Below are positions 25,148 through 33,646 of a stretch of 39,160 bases of DNA, in pieces. A program made the position numbers and the translations under genes. The stretch's first letter is position 1. The number at the start of each line of letters is the position of its first letter. The notes under the pieces were generated by a model. That model saw only the letters and a program-made list of their open reading frames with translations. It was not told the DNA's origin and searched no databases. The stretch is from Flavobacteriaceae bacterium. GTDB taxonomy: Bacteria > Bacteroidota > Bacteroidia > Flavobacteriales > Flavobacteriaceae. The stretch lies in the NCBI GenBank assembly GCA_947461425.1, contig CANHKZ010000010.1, positions 1 through 39,160 of the forward strand, given 5' to 3'.

Positions 25148-25666
25148 ATGAAAATGACACCAAAAACTCCCTCTGAATCATTAGCAATTTTAACCGACTT
25201 GGTTTTGCCAAGTGAAACCAACCATTTGAATAATCTTTTTGGTGGCGAATTGCTTGCTAGAATGGATCGAGCGGCCAGTATAGCCGCACAAAGACACTCT
25301 CGTCATGTGTGTGTAACCGCATCGGTTAACCATGTGGCATTTACAAAATCTATTCCTTTAGGAAGTGTTGTAACCGTTGAAGCCAAGGTATCGCGTTCTT
25401 TCAACAGTTCTATGGAAATTTATATTGACGTTTGGATTGAAGATCGAACTTCAGGAGACAAGACTAAAACAATGGAAGCCATATATACTTTTGTAGCCGT
25501 TGATCCTTCAGGCAAACCCGTTAAGGTCCCTCAAATAATTCCTCAAACTGAACTTGAACAACAACGTTTTGATGCTGCACTGCGACGCAAACAATTAAGC
25601 TTGGTGTTAGCTGGCAAAATGAAACCCAGTGAAGCAACTGAATTAAAAGCTTTGTTCACAGAATAA
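25148..25666 (+). CDS. Acyl-CoA thioesterase (hotdog fold, YciA/BACH-like)
   Basis: A 172-residue thioesterase that releases CoA from acyl-CoA. The key region is SETNHLNNLFGGELLARMDRAAS, where Asn and Asp positions match the catalytic area of the YciA/ACOT7 family, followed by VTASVNHVAFTKSIPLGSVV and a long hotdog beta-sheet (VEAKVSRSFNSSMEIYIDVW). A C-terminal helical tail contains RRKQLSLVLAGKMKPSEA. The ATG at 25148 precedes a second ATG at 25154; either could be used. It ends the holB operon and is closed by a hairpin terminator. Confidence 0.88.
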   Translation: MKMTPKTPSESLAILTDLVLPSETNHLNNLFGGELLARMDRAASIAAQRHSRHVCVTASVNHVAFTKSIPLGSVVTVEAKVSRSFNSSMEIYIDVWIEDRTSGDKTKTMEAIYTFVAVDPSGKPVKVPQIIPQTELEQQRFDAALRRKQLSLVLAGKMKPSEATELKALFTE

Positions 25667-25699
25667 AAAAACCCCCTTTTAGATTAAAAGGGGATTTTT
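25667..25699 (+). terminator. Intrinsic terminator of the holB-thioesterase operon
   Basis: A run of A and CCCC-TTTT pairs with AAAAGGGG and a T-run around the 5-base loop AGATT; one C-A mismatch interrupts the stem. It begins next to the thioesterase stop codon and ends in TTTTT. Confidence 0.85.
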
Positions 25700-25733
25700 A
25701 TTATTGTTGCATTAGTGATTAAAATTGAATTGG

Positions 25734-25741
25734 TATATTTG
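25734..25741 (+). promoter_or_regulatory. Candidate -7 box for the tandem membrane-AraC genes
   Basis: TATATTTG matches TAnnTTTG. The nearest upstream TTG (25707-25709) is 24 bases away, just beyond the usual range. The box overlaps the left arm of the dyad at 25737-25768, so a protein bound there would block it. Confidence 0.4.
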
Positions 25742-25768
25742 TCCTTATAAAATTTTATCTGGACAAAT
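25737..25768. promoter_or_regulatory. 32-bp dyad, candidate operator
   Basis: ATTTGTCC (25737-25744) and GGACAAAT (25761-25768) are perfect inverted arms around a 16-base centre that contains the 12-bp palindrome ATAAAATTTTAT with exactly the same midpoint (between 25752 and 25753). In total 28 of 32 positions are symmetric. A third half-site, TTTTGTC, follows at 25772-25778. Overlap with the -7 box and position about 70 bases before a regulator gene suggest autoregulation. Confidence 0.55.
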
Positions 25769-25835
25769 TTGTTTTGTCTTATGAATTTGTAATCGCCCCC
25801 GCTTTTGCTTTTTTTTAAGTTAAAACGAATCAACC

Positions 25836-27026
25836 ATGTTGCTCTACATCACTGTATCTACATTCGTACTAGCCTTGTTTTTATGGAGTAATAATTTCCG
25901 AAAAAACAAAAACACCCGCCACCTTGCCTTGTTCATGATGGTAGTGTCGCTTTATGGTATTACCCATTATTTTGTAGTATTTAGTACAAATTTGTTTTGG
26001 ACAGCTTTTTTATATAATCATTTCACACCGCTTTATCTTTTAATTGGACCTTTGTTATTGTTTTATATAAGAGGTGTGCTAACTGATTCTTATCAACTAA
26101 CTAAAAAAGATTTTTTCCATTTTATTCCGGCTATTGTTCAAACAATTGGAATTGCTCCCTACTTTTTAGTTTCTTTTTCCGAGAAATTAAAGAATGCCCG
26201 AGCAGTTCATGAGAATAAAAACAATATGTTGCTTTTGGAGCTCAACCAGTTTTTTGATGCAAAAAGCTGTTTCTTATTACGAGAAGGATTTTTGATCCTA
26301 TACATTCTAGCAGCCGCTATTTTTATTTTCTTAAAATACCCAGCTTTAAAAAATAACCCCGCAATTTCTAAAAAAAAGCTACAGACATCCTTACGATGGA
26401 TTGCTGTTTTACTAGGTACTTCCTTTATTATAGCGCTATATTTTTTAAGTATCACTATTCAATCCATTCAATCAACTCCTGAAGAAACTTTTACAAAAAC
26501 CTATGTTTTTGACTTGGTTTCGGGCGTTGCCTATTTTACAATGACTTTTTCACTATTACTGTTTCCTGGGGTTTTATATGGAATACAAAAAAAGAAAAAC
26601 AAATCGAGCGGAACCTCTTACTCAAATGTTTTTGAAACTGCTACAATTGACAGCCAAGTTGTCAATGAACCCTTTTTTGAACTTTCTCAAAAAATTAGAT
26701 GCTATCTAGATTTGGAAAAGCCGTTTTTAGCCATGAATTTCTCTATTACCACAGTTGCAATTGCACTACAGATCCCTAAAAACGAAGTGTCCTATTGTTT
26801 TAATACTATAATGGGAACTAGTTTTTATAAAATAAGAAACGAATTGCGTGTAGCCCATGCTAGTTTTTTATTACAAGGAAACGACAGCAACAAACTTACA
26901 ATTGAGGCAATTGGAGAAGCTTCGGGTTTTTCAACGCGGTCTAATTTTTATTCGGTCTTTAAAGAAATTATAGGGAGTACCCCTTCGGAATATGTCTTGC
27001 AATGGAAAAACAATCCTAATTCTTAG
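25836..27026 (+). CDS. Membrane-bound AraC family regulator, seven-helix N-terminus (first copy)
   Basis: A 396-residue protein in two parts. The N-terminal 250 residues have about seven membrane helices (roughly 2-18, 29-50, 54-80, 93-113, 147-167, 185-208, 222-249). After a Lys-rich linker comes an AraC-type double helix-turn-helix in about the last 105 residues: FSITTVAIALQIPKNEVSY with FYKIRNELRVAHASFLL, then TIEAIGEASGFSTRSNFYSV, ending FKEIIGSTPSEYV. Membrane-integral AraC proteins of this layout occur in flavobacteria; a signal could be sensed in the membrane and passed directly to DNA. The next gene, 8 bases on, is a paralogue. Confidence 0.87.
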   Translation: MLLYITVSTFVLALFLWSNNFRKNKNTRHLALFMMVVSLYGITHYFVVFSTNLFWTAFLYNHFTPLYLLIGPLLLFYIRGVLTDSYQLTKKDFFHFIPAIVQTIGIAPYFLVSFSEKLKNARAVHENKNNMLLLELNQFFDAKSCFLLREGFLILYILAAAIFIFLKYPALKNNPAISKKKLQTSLRWIAVLLGTSFIIALYFLSITIQSIQSTPEETFTKTYVFDLVSGVAYFTMTFSLLLFPGVLYGIQKKKNKSSGTSYSNVFETATIDSQVVNEPFFELSQKIRCYLDLEKPFLAMNFSITTVAIALQIPKNEVSYCFNTIMGTSFYKIRNELRVAHASFLLQGNDSNKLTIEAIGEASGFSTRSNFYSVFKEIIGSTPSEYVLQWKNNPNS

Positions 27027-27034
27027 TCTCAACC

Positions 27035-28222
27035 ATGTTAGTCTTTATTTCATTAATCACCATAATGCTGTCTTTGGTTCTTATTGTATTCAATAGGAAA
27101 ACAAATACTAATGCGCTGTTTTTAGGGCTATTCTTTATTTTGACGGCATTGTTTGGGATTGCACATTATTTGGTTTTTTATAGTCAAGATGTGTTTTGGA
27201 TAGCAGTGACATTCAATCATTTTGTGCCCCTTATGTTTTTAATGGGTCCGTTCTTGTTTTTCTATGTAAGGGGAATGATTTTTGATACTGTTTTTAGCAT
27301 ACAAAAAGACTTCTTTCACTTTATACCTGCCCTTTTTAGTACCGTTGGAACCATTCCTTATTATAGTCTCCCTTTTATCGAAAAACAGAAATTAGCCGGA
27401 ATTTTAATCCGTGATATTGATGCTATTCGAAGTATTAATGTAAATCTTTTTTATGATTCTGGAGAAAGTTTTGTACTACGGTTCTTATTGTGCTTAGGCT
27501 ATATTATGTATTGCGTCTATTTGCTTTCTCAATTTTGTGCCTCTCATGACTTAAAAAACAAACACAATCAGATTATTACAAAATGGATAGGAACCCTTTT
27601 AGGCAGCGTGTTGAGTATTACATTAGTATTTATTATTCTGGCGTTGTATGCCGTACAAGCTACAGCTAGTGACACACTAAATAACGGTTACCCCTTCTAT
27701 GTTTTTGCCGGAATAGTTTACGGACTAATGACACTTTCACTATTGCTATTCCCGAAGTTGTTGTATGGAGAAACCGTCATATTAGGATTAGGATTTGAGC
27801 CTATTAAAAAGAAGAAGAAAAGAAAAAAGAAAATTCAAGTAGTAGAAAATTCAGTAACTGAATTCGTGCCTGATGCAATTGCGTTAGAATGGGGAGAAAA
27901 AATAAAATGGTTTTTAGACAATGAAAAGCCCTATTTGAATCCCGACTTTTCAATTTCTGACATAGCCTTAGCCATGTCTATATCAGAAACCCAAGTCTCT
28001 TTTTACATCCAACACCTATTCAAAACCACGTTTTACAAACTAAGAGCAGAGCTACGGGTACAACATGCAATCCATTTATTAGAAACCGAAAGTAATAATT
28101 TTTTAACTATTGAGGCCATTGGAGAAAAATCAGGTTTTAATACCCGTTCTAATTTTTACAATGTGTTTACATCCCATTTAGGAGAAAGTCCTAAAAAATA
28201 CGCTACAAGAGTACGCAGGTAA
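27035..28222 (+). CDS. Membrane-bound AraC family regulator, seven-helix N-terminus (second copy)
   Basis: A 395-residue paralogue of the preceding gene, matching it along the whole length: GIAHYLVFYSQDVFWIAVTF corresponds to GITHYFVVFSTNLFWTAFLY, and MGPFLFFYVRGM to IGPLLLFYIRGV. It has the same seven-helix region (about 1-250), a very basic linker (KKKKKRKKKIQ) and a C-terminal AraC domain: FSISDIALAMSISETQVSF, FYKLRAELRVQHAIHLL, TIEAIGEKSGFNTRSNFYNVF and SHLGESPKKYA. The 8-base gap means co-transcription. The pair looks like a tandem duplication that has diverged, most in the sensor half, so the two may read different signals or form a heterodimer. Confidence 0.87.
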   Translation: MLVFISLITIMLSLVLIVFNRKTNTNALFLGLFFILTALFGIAHYLVFYSQDVFWIAVTFNHFVPLMFLMGPFLFFYVRGMIFDTVFSIQKDFFHFIPALFSTVGTIPYYSLPFIEKQKLAGILIRDIDAIRSINVNLFYDSGESFVLRFLLCLGYIMYCVYLLSQFCASHDLKNKHNQIITKWIGTLLGSVLSITLVFIILALYAVQATASDTLNNGYPFYVFAGIVYGLMTLSLLLFPKLLYGETVILGLGFEPIKKKKKRKKKIQVVENSVTEFVPDAIALEWGEKIKWFLDNEKPYLNPDFSISDIALAMSISETQVSFYIQHLFKTTFYKLRAELRVQHAIHLLETESNNFLTIEAIGEKSGFNTRSNFYNVFTSHLGESPKKYATRVRR

Positions 28223-28348
28223 AGTAAAAATAGATTGATTTAATGACTAAGTTGAACATTTTGTGTCTTCTAATACGATTAACTAAAAGATCAAACAGTT
28301 GGTTAAAAAAAGTATCGTTATACTACAAAAATTGGCTAAAAAGAACGC

Positions 28349-28378
28349 TTGTTTCTTCAGAAAAAAAAACTATTTTTA
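28349..28378 (+). promoter_or_regulatory. Candidate promoter of recA
   Basis: TTG (28349-28351), a 19-base spacer, and TATTTTTA (28371-28378, one mismatch to TAnnTTTG) fit the Bacteroidota pattern, with a leader of about 60 bases to the recA ATG. I see no LexA-type palindrome nearby. Confidence 0.5.
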
Positions 28379-28446
28379 CGAAACATTAAAGGGAAACTAA
28401 AACCCCATTATTACTTAATATTGACAACTAATAAGATAGATATACG

Positions 28447-29454
28447 ATGAGTTCAGAGAAAGAAGCCAAGTTAAAAGCGCTACAACTTACACTTGACAAA
28501 CTAGACAAAACCTACGGAAAAGGAACCGTAATGAAAATGGGCGACAAAGCCGTTGAAGAAGTAGAAGTAATTTCTTCTGGTTCGCTAGGAATAGATTTAG
28601 CGTTAGGAGTAGGTGGTTATCCAAAAGGAAGAATCATTGAGATCTATGGTCCTGAATCGTCTGGTAAAACAACTTTAACATTACACGCTATTGCTGAAGC
28701 TCAAAAAGCAGGTGGTATTGCTGCTTTTATAGATGCCGAACACGCTTTCGACAGAAATTATGCAGAAAAACTAGGTGTGGATATTGAGAACTTAATCATA
28801 TCACAACCCGATAATGGAGAACAAGCTCTAGAAATTACCGAAAACTTAATTCGTTCAGGGGCTATTGACATTGTAGTTATTGACTCAGTGGCAGCTTTAA
28901 CTCCAAAAAGTGAAATTGAAGGCGAAATGGGTGATTCTAAAATGGGTCTTCATGCGCGTTTGATGTCACAAGCCCTGCGTAAATTAACTGGAACAATCAG
29001 CAAAACACATTGTACGGTATTTTTTATCAACCAATTGAGAGAAAAAATTGGGGTGATGTTTGGAAATCCTGAAACTACAACAGGTGGAAATGCCTTGAAG
29101 TTTTATGCTTCTGTTCGATTGGATATTCGTCGTTCGTCTCAAATTAAAGATGGCGATAACGTAATTGGAAACCGAACTAAAGTTAAAGTGGTTAAAAATA
29201 AAGTAGCTCCACCATTCAAAGTCGCAGAATTTGATATTATGTACGGAGAAGGTGTTTCAAAAACAGGAGAAATCTTAGATTTAGCGGTTGAATTTGAAAT
29301 TATTAAAAAGGCAGGTTCATGGTTCAGTTATGGGGATACTAAATTAGGACAAGGTCGAGATGCGGTAAAAGTATTAATAAAAGACAACCCAGAATTAGCC
29401 GAAGAATTAGAAGGAAAAATTAAATCGCGAATCAAAGAATTAGCAGCTGAATAA
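28447..29454 (+). CDS. recA: Recombinase RecA
   Basis: RecA coats single-stranded DNA and drives homologous recombination and DNA-damage responses. The 335-residue product has the Walker A motif GPESSGKTT (68-76), [22 protein letters not shown], the Walker B region [21 protein letters not shown], the L1/L2 DNA-binding loops around [20 protein letters not shown] and [30 protein letters not shown] (seen as consecutive parts), and the C-terminal [19 protein letters not shown]. The start [21 protein letters not shown] is normal for flavobacteria. The gene stands alone with its own promoter and a strong shared terminator. Confidence 0.98.
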   Translation: MSSEKEAKLKALQLTLDKLDKTYGKGTVMKMGDKAVEEVEVISSGSLGIDLALGVGGYPKGRIIEIYGPESSGKTTLTLHAIAEAQKAGGIAAFIDAEHAFDRNYAEKLGVDIENLIISQPDNGEQALEITENLIRSGAIDIVVIDSVAALTPKSEIEGEMGDSKMGLHARLMSQALRKLTGTISKTHCTVFFINQLREKIGVMFGNPETTTGGNALKFYASVRLDIRRSSQIKDGDNVIGNRTKVKVVKNKVAPPFKVAEFDIMYGEGVSKTGEILDLAVEFEIIKKAGSWFSYGDTKLGQGRDAVKVLIKDNPELAEELEGKIKSRIKELAAE

Positions 29455-29471
29455 ATCTTTGATTGTATACT

Positions 29472-29511
29472 AAAAAAACCGCAATTACTAAAAAGTAGTT
29501 GCGGTTTTTTT
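29472..29511. terminator. Bidirectional terminator between recA and the convergent acyltransferase gene
   Basis: A7 followed by AACCGCAATTACT (to 29489) pairs with AGTAGTTGCGGTT (29494-29506 area) with one T-G wobble and a short A-rich loop, and ends in a T-run. It serves recA on the plus strand, 17 bases after its stop. The T-run contains part of the stop codon of the convergent gene (29510-29512). Confidence 0.85.
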
Positions 29512-30250
29512 ATGCATCAAAAGCAACTAGTTGCTTGTATATAATTTGATGTACTTCTTCTTTAATCGCTTTTCGGTCGTCCAAGGTTTTTCCCTTTGTC
29601 TCTAAATGTTCATGGATTTTGACGCGCATCAAACCAGGGCTTCCACTAAAAAAAGTGTAAGACAATCGTTTTTTATTATCGCCAAAAGAAATCGGCACAA
29701 TGGGAATTTGATGTTCAATGGCCAAACGAAAAGCACCATCCTTGAACGTGTCTAAAATAATGGACTCATCATAAGGAACTCCTCCTTCTGGAAAAATACA
29801 AACACTCAGTCCTCGACTTAATCTATTTTGAGCGCTTTCAAATACAGCTCTTCGGCTATGGGCATCATTTCGATCCACCAAAATACAGGTTCGCTTATAG
29901 AAAAAGCCAAACAACGGAATCGAAACCAATTCTTTCTTTCCAACAAATACAAAAGGACTCTTGACCACTGCTAACATTAACATGATATCTGTCATAGAAG
30001 TATGGTTAGCGACTATCATATAACTTTTGTTTGGTTCTAAACCTTGAATAGTTTCTACCTTATAATAGAAACCCATACTAAACAAAATGAACTTGGCCCA
30101 GATTCTTGCCATAGCAAAAAAATAAGTATAACCGCGCTCTGACAGAATCGACAACACTAAAAACGGAAACATAACCAAAATAGGCAAAGCGATCATGATA
30201 TAAAACCACACCCGCCACAACAACCAAAATAGCATTTTTATTCCTCTCAT
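29510..30250 (-). CDS. 1-acyl-sn-glycerol-3-phosphate acyltransferase (second PlsC paralogue)
   Basis: A 246-residue membrane acyltransferase. The N-terminal 45 residues hold one long or two short membrane helices (MLFWLLWRVWFYIMIALPIL). Acyltransferase boxes are ANHTSMTDIML (NHxxxxD), RTCILVDRNDAHSRRAVF, FPEGGVPYDES (block III, with GGVP where the other copy has GTRS), and IVPISFGDNKK. The altered block III suggests different substrate preference from the copy at 10442-11176. An ATG five residues in (30235) is an alternative start. It is the last gene of the envelope cluster, 41 bases after the EnvC-like gene. Confidence 0.88.
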   Translation of the reverse strand: MRGIKMLFWLLWRVWFYIMIALPILVMFPFLVLSILSERGYTYFFAMARIWAKFILFSMGFYYKVETIQGLEPNKSYMIVANHTSMTDIMLMLAVVKSPFVFVGKKELVSIPLFGFFYKRTCILVDRNDAHSRRAVFESAQNRLSRGLSVCIFPEGGVPYDESIILDTFKDGAFRLAIEHQIPIVPISFGDNKKRLSYTFFSGSPGLMRVKIHEHLETKGKTLDDRKAIKEEVHQIIYKQLVAFDA

Positions 30251-30291
30251 AAGCCCAAATGTATGAAATGGTTATGAAATTTAATAAAATC

Positions 30292-31641
30292 TTAGTTAGA
30301 TAACCAACCCGCAGGATTAATATAGGAAGTATTTTGGAGGATTAAGAACTTAATTACCGTTTTACCAGTTTCTCCACTGGAACGTACTCGTCCTATTGCT
30401 TGTTTACGGCTTACTTTATCGCCCATACTCACATTCACTGAGCTTAAGTTTTGATAAATAGTAAAATAATCTCCGTGTTGAATCATTACTGCCTTAGTAA
30501 CTTTGGTTGGACTAAAAACATTAGTTACTACACCATCAAAAACTGCACGAGCCGTTGCTCCTTGTTCTGTTGTGATTTCAACCCCACTATTATGTACCAT
30601 CAATGATTTGTAAACAGGATGAGGTTGATTTCCAAAACCTAATGATATTGATCCTTTTTCTACAGGATACGGCAACCTTCCTTTATTGGCTCTAAAATTA
30701 TCTGCCAAAATTTTGGCTTCAGGTGTTAAGTCAATTTTAGTGGATGAGATTGGTTTTTTTGATTCCTCCTCTGGTGCTTCTTCCTCGACTGTTTTGGTTG
30801 TTTTACTAGTTTTATTAGCACCAACCAATTCTTTAGAAATAGCTTTCTTTTCTTTTGCAGAAGCAATGGCGGCCGCTTTCTGTTTAGCACGTTCTGCAGC
30901 GGCTTTTTTATTAGCCTCCGCAATAGCTTGACGTATTAATCGATCTATTTGCTTGTCAATAGCTCTACTTTCTTGTTGTTTTTTCTTAATGTCATTGGCG
31001 ATTTTATTCTTGTCTTTCTTAATCGCATTGACTAATTTTTCTTGCTCTTGTTTCTCTTTTTCTAATGACAAACGCTCTTTTTCTTTTTCCTCAATCAATT
31101 TTTGTTTGGCTGATTTTTGAACATCTAACTTTTGGTTGTACACGACTAATTCTTTCGATTTCACTTTGATTTCCTCTCCTTGAATTTTTCGAAAACTAGT
31201 ATACTGTTTCATATACTGCAACCGTTTGTAGGCTTGTTGAAAGTTTTCAGACGAGAGTAAAAACATCGCGCGACTTTCTTCTGACCGACTTTTATACGAC
31301 TTTGTGATCATCGTAGCATAATCCTCTTTTAAGGTGACCAATTCTTTTTTGAGCTTGTTAATTTCAACCTGATTGATGTACATGTCATTGCTCAACAACT
31401 TAGCTTGTTTCTCTGTTGTTTTAATCAAATTCTCTTTCAAAGCTATTTTTTTCTCTTGAATAGCCATCACACTAACCGCCGATTTTTCTTTTTTCTTAAC
31501 CGATTGTAAGAGTCTTTCATTCTCTTTTATTTCTTGCTGAATTTGAGCTTTTCGTTGTTCTAACTTTTCTTGTTGCGAGTCTTGACTCCAAACCAATGAG
31601 GTGGTGCAAACAAAAAGTAGACTAAGGAGAAATTTTGGCAT
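30292..31641 (-). CDS. EnvC-like murein hydrolase activator (degenerate M23/LytM domain)
   Basis: A 449-residue exported protein: signal peptide (1-20, ending LVWSQ), a long coiled coil of about 230 residues, a Glu-rich linker, and a LytM-fold C-terminal domain from about 330. The zinc site is broken: only His350 of the first motif is kept (HNSGVE in place of HxGxD), the YxHL position is Asn398 and the HxH pair is replaced by VIKFL. This fits EnvC-type factors, which activate amidases at the division site rather than cut peptidoglycan themselves. The ATG at 31641 is chosen over an upstream TTG, because it starts the signal peptide. It follows the DUF4292 gene by 20 bases. Confidence 0.88.
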   Translation of the reverse strand: MPKFLLSLLFVCTTSLVWSQDSQQEKLEQRKAQIQQEIKENERLLQSVKKKEKSAVSVMAIQEKKIALKENLIKTTEKQAKLLSNDMYINQVEINKLKKELVTLKEDYATMITKSYKSRSEESRAMFLLSSENFQQAYKRLQYMKQYTSFRKIQGEEIKVKSKELVVYNQKLDVQKSAKQKLIEEKEKERLSLEKEKQEQEKLVNAIKKDKNKIANDIKKKQQESRAIDKQIDRLIRQAIAEANKKAAAERAKQKAAAIASAKEKKAISKELVGANKTSKTTKTVEEEAPEEESKKPISSTKIDLTPEAKILADNFRANKGRLPYPVEKGSISLGFGNQPHPVYKSLMVHNSGVEITTEQGATARAVFDGVVTNVFSPTKVTKAVMIQHGDYFTIYQNLSSVNVSMGDKVSRKQAIGRVRSSGETGKTVIKFLILQNTSYINPAGWLSN

Positions 31642-31661
31642 GGTGAACTGTTTTTGCAAAT

Positions 31662-32441
31662 TTACTTAATTATTATTCTTTTATACCCATTTGGAATGCT
31701 ATACGGAAAAGAAAGTGATTCGTTAAAAGTAATTGTTGTGTAATTAAAACTAATTTCGGTTTTGTCCTTTGCTTGTAAGGCGTGAATCAATATCTGTGTA
31801 GGAATGCTTCCTTCATTGAATAACTTGCGATCTGCATAACTCACATCCATCATTCGATCTTGCTCTGGTTGGGCAATGGCTTGTTCTTGGATTAAGAAGT
31901 TCTTATTGTCTAAAACGAAAGATTTCAACATCTTACCTGCATTTAAATCATTCAGTTCAAATCCTTCGTCAATCTTTGCAAAAGCATATTTTCCTTTTTG
32001 TAAATTATCAAACGCCTCGCCTAGTAACATATTCTGAATCTTTGAAAAATCCAAATCGGCACCAAGCCATTGTGTTAGCCCGCTGAAATCTCCTTCAAAA
32101 TACGTTCCGTTTATCTTCTCATAATAACTCACTGAAGTTGGCGTAATTAAAGCTTTGGCCATTGTAATGCCAAGGAAACGAACGCTCACTAATATTTGTT
32201 CGTCTTTCTTAATTTTGATTTCTGCTGTGACATTCTGAGTTTGTTTTTCGTTAGAAAACCGCACATTGGATTTGATATAAATAGTAGAAAAAACCAGTTG
32301 TGCTTGATAATGCTTCGCAATAATTTCGTCAACTGCTAGCCCTTTAGAAATAGGAATTTCTGGAGTTGTTGTTACAGCTGCCTGCTTAGTCTTACAAGAC
32401 ACCAAAACCAATATAAACAGCAACGCAATTATTTTTCTCAT
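31662..32441 (-). CDS. DUF4292 family lipoprotein
   Basis: A 259-residue lipoprotein of the Bacteroidota DUF4292 family. The signal MRKIIALLFILVLVSC has its acylated Cys at residue 16. The mature part starts with a short linker and contains IYIKSNVRFSNEKQTQNVTAEI and VSVRFLGITMAKALITPTSVSYYEKINGTYFEGD (seen as adjacent parts), a beta-rich pattern that recalls LolB/LolA-like lipoprotein carriers; that resemblance is only structural guesswork. It overlaps the TPR gene by 4 bases (translational coupling) and precedes the EnvC-like gene, an arrangement that ties it to envelope biogenesis. Confidence 0.85.
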   Translation of the reverse strand: MRKIIALLFILVLVSCKTKQAAVTTTPEIPISKGLAVDEIIAKHYQAQLVFSTIYIKSNVRFSNEKQTQNVTAEIKIKKDEQILVSVRFLGITMAKALITPTSVSYYEKINGTYFEGDFSGLTQWLGADLDFSKIQNMLLGEAFDNLQKGKYAFAKIDEGFELNDLNAGKMLKSFVLDNKNFLIQEQAIAQPEQDRMMDVSYADRKLFNEGSIPTQILIHALQAKDKTEISFNYTTITFNESLSFPYSIPNGYKRIIIK

Positions 32442-33640
32442 TTTTTCTTCATTTGTGTTAATTGATTCGCTTTCGCAAAATAGCTGTCTTTCTTTTTAAA
32501 ATCGCCTAAACCATTATAAGCTTCCGCCAATTGCAAATTAAAATTAATTTCTAAATCCAACTCGTCTACAACAAAATCAAGACCTGTTTCTAGCGCTTCT
32601 TTCGCTTTATAGAATTGGCCTAACTGATTGTTAGCTAAGCCAAAATAATAATAAAAATACCCCTGAGCTGGATACAATTCCATTCCTTCAGCTGCTTTTT
32701 GTGCAAGTTCTTGAAACTGCTGAGTTGTAGTATACGCTTGAAGTAAAAGCAAATTCGTTTCCACCGCTCCAACTTCTTTTTGAAGGGCCAATTCATAAAA
32801 ATGAATGGCTGTCTTTGTTTGTTTTTTATTTTGATAAAACTTCCCGATGACTTGAGCCACATTCACTTCTTTATCCGAATCAAAAAGCAAAATAGCTTGT
32901 TCTAAAACGGCTTCATATTGCGGATTTTGATAGGTAAAAAGCAAGAATTCATTCACCACTCGGTGTTTAACTGTATTGGGGATTTGTGGATTTGCCAAAA
33001 TACTATACAAGGCTTGGGCCGCTTGATTGCCATTTTTTGTATCCAAATAATTTTTAAAATCTCCCAGCTCTTTCCAGTCTGCAGCTTCATTTTTGGTCGC
33101 CAAAAGAATTTGATTTTTAAACTGCGTTCTTTCTTGCGACTTGCCAAATTTAGCATTCATCTCATTGATCAAAGCTAATGCCTTTTCCTGCTGATTTGTT
33201 GCCAGATATAACGGAATTAAATCGTCTTTATTACGCTCGTCAAACAAAATCAGTTGTTGTACCGCAGTCATCGCACGTTCGTAATTTTTCGTTTGAAAAC
33301 TCAAGTCATAGATTCCAACCCAAAACCATTTGTTTTTGGGGTCAATTTTGGTTGCTTTTTGAAACGACTGATACGCGTTTTCATACTGCTTTAAAGCCAA
33401 ATAATTTTTACCTAATTCAAAATGAACCGACGCATTATTGGGTTGGCTCACCAAACAATTTTCCAAAGCCACAATTGCTTTGTCATAGTTCTCAATGCCT
33501 TTTTGCAACAACGATTCGTAAAAAGAATCCTGAAATGCATCCGAAACCATGGCAATGTCCTCCGGTTCTGTTTGTGCCCTTCCCGAAAACGGCAATACAA
33601 ACAGACTAAAAAGGAATAGCGCTATGGTTTTTGTGTTCAT
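32438..33640 (-). CDS. Exported tetratricopeptide repeat protein
   Basis: A 400-residue exported protein with a signal peptide (1-22, ending FSGRAQ) and TPR units along most of its length. Clear ones are ASVHFELGKNYLALKQYENA (about 69-88), AYQSFQKATKIDPKNKWFWVGI, QTKTAIHFYELALQKE and LGQFYKAKEALETGLDF, with less regular helices between. TPR arrays bind proteins, so this is probably an envelope scaffold; no catalytic domain is visible. It overlaps the DUF4292 lipoprotein gene by 4 bases and lies 6 bases after the nucleotidyltransferase gene, so it belongs to the same operon. Confidence 0.87.
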   Translation of the reverse strand: MNTKTIALFLFSLFVLPFSGRAQTEPEDIAMVSDAFQDSFYESLLQKGIENYDKAIVALENCLVSQPNNASVHFELGKNYLALKQYENAYQSFQKATKIDPKNKWFWVGIYDLSFQTKNYERAMTAVQQLILFDERNKDDLIPLYLATNQQEKALALINEMNAKFGKSQERTQFKNQILLATKNEAADWKELGDFKNYLDTKNGNQAAQALYSILANPQIPNTVKHRVVNEFLLFTYQNPQYEAVLEQAILLFDSDKEVNVAQVIGKFYQNKKQTKTAIHFYELALQKEVGAVETNLLLLQAYTTTQQFQELAQKAAEGMELYPAQGYFYYYFGLANNQLGQFYKAKEALETGLDFVVDELDLEINFNLQLAEAYNGLGDFKKKDSYFAKANQLTQMKKK

Positions 33641-33646
33641 GTTTCT

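Noticed and set aside
33178..33609. 143-codon plus-strand frame opposite the TPR gene
   Set aside because: The minus strand carries a signal peptide and regular TPR helices in a tight operon; the plus frame is its shadow.
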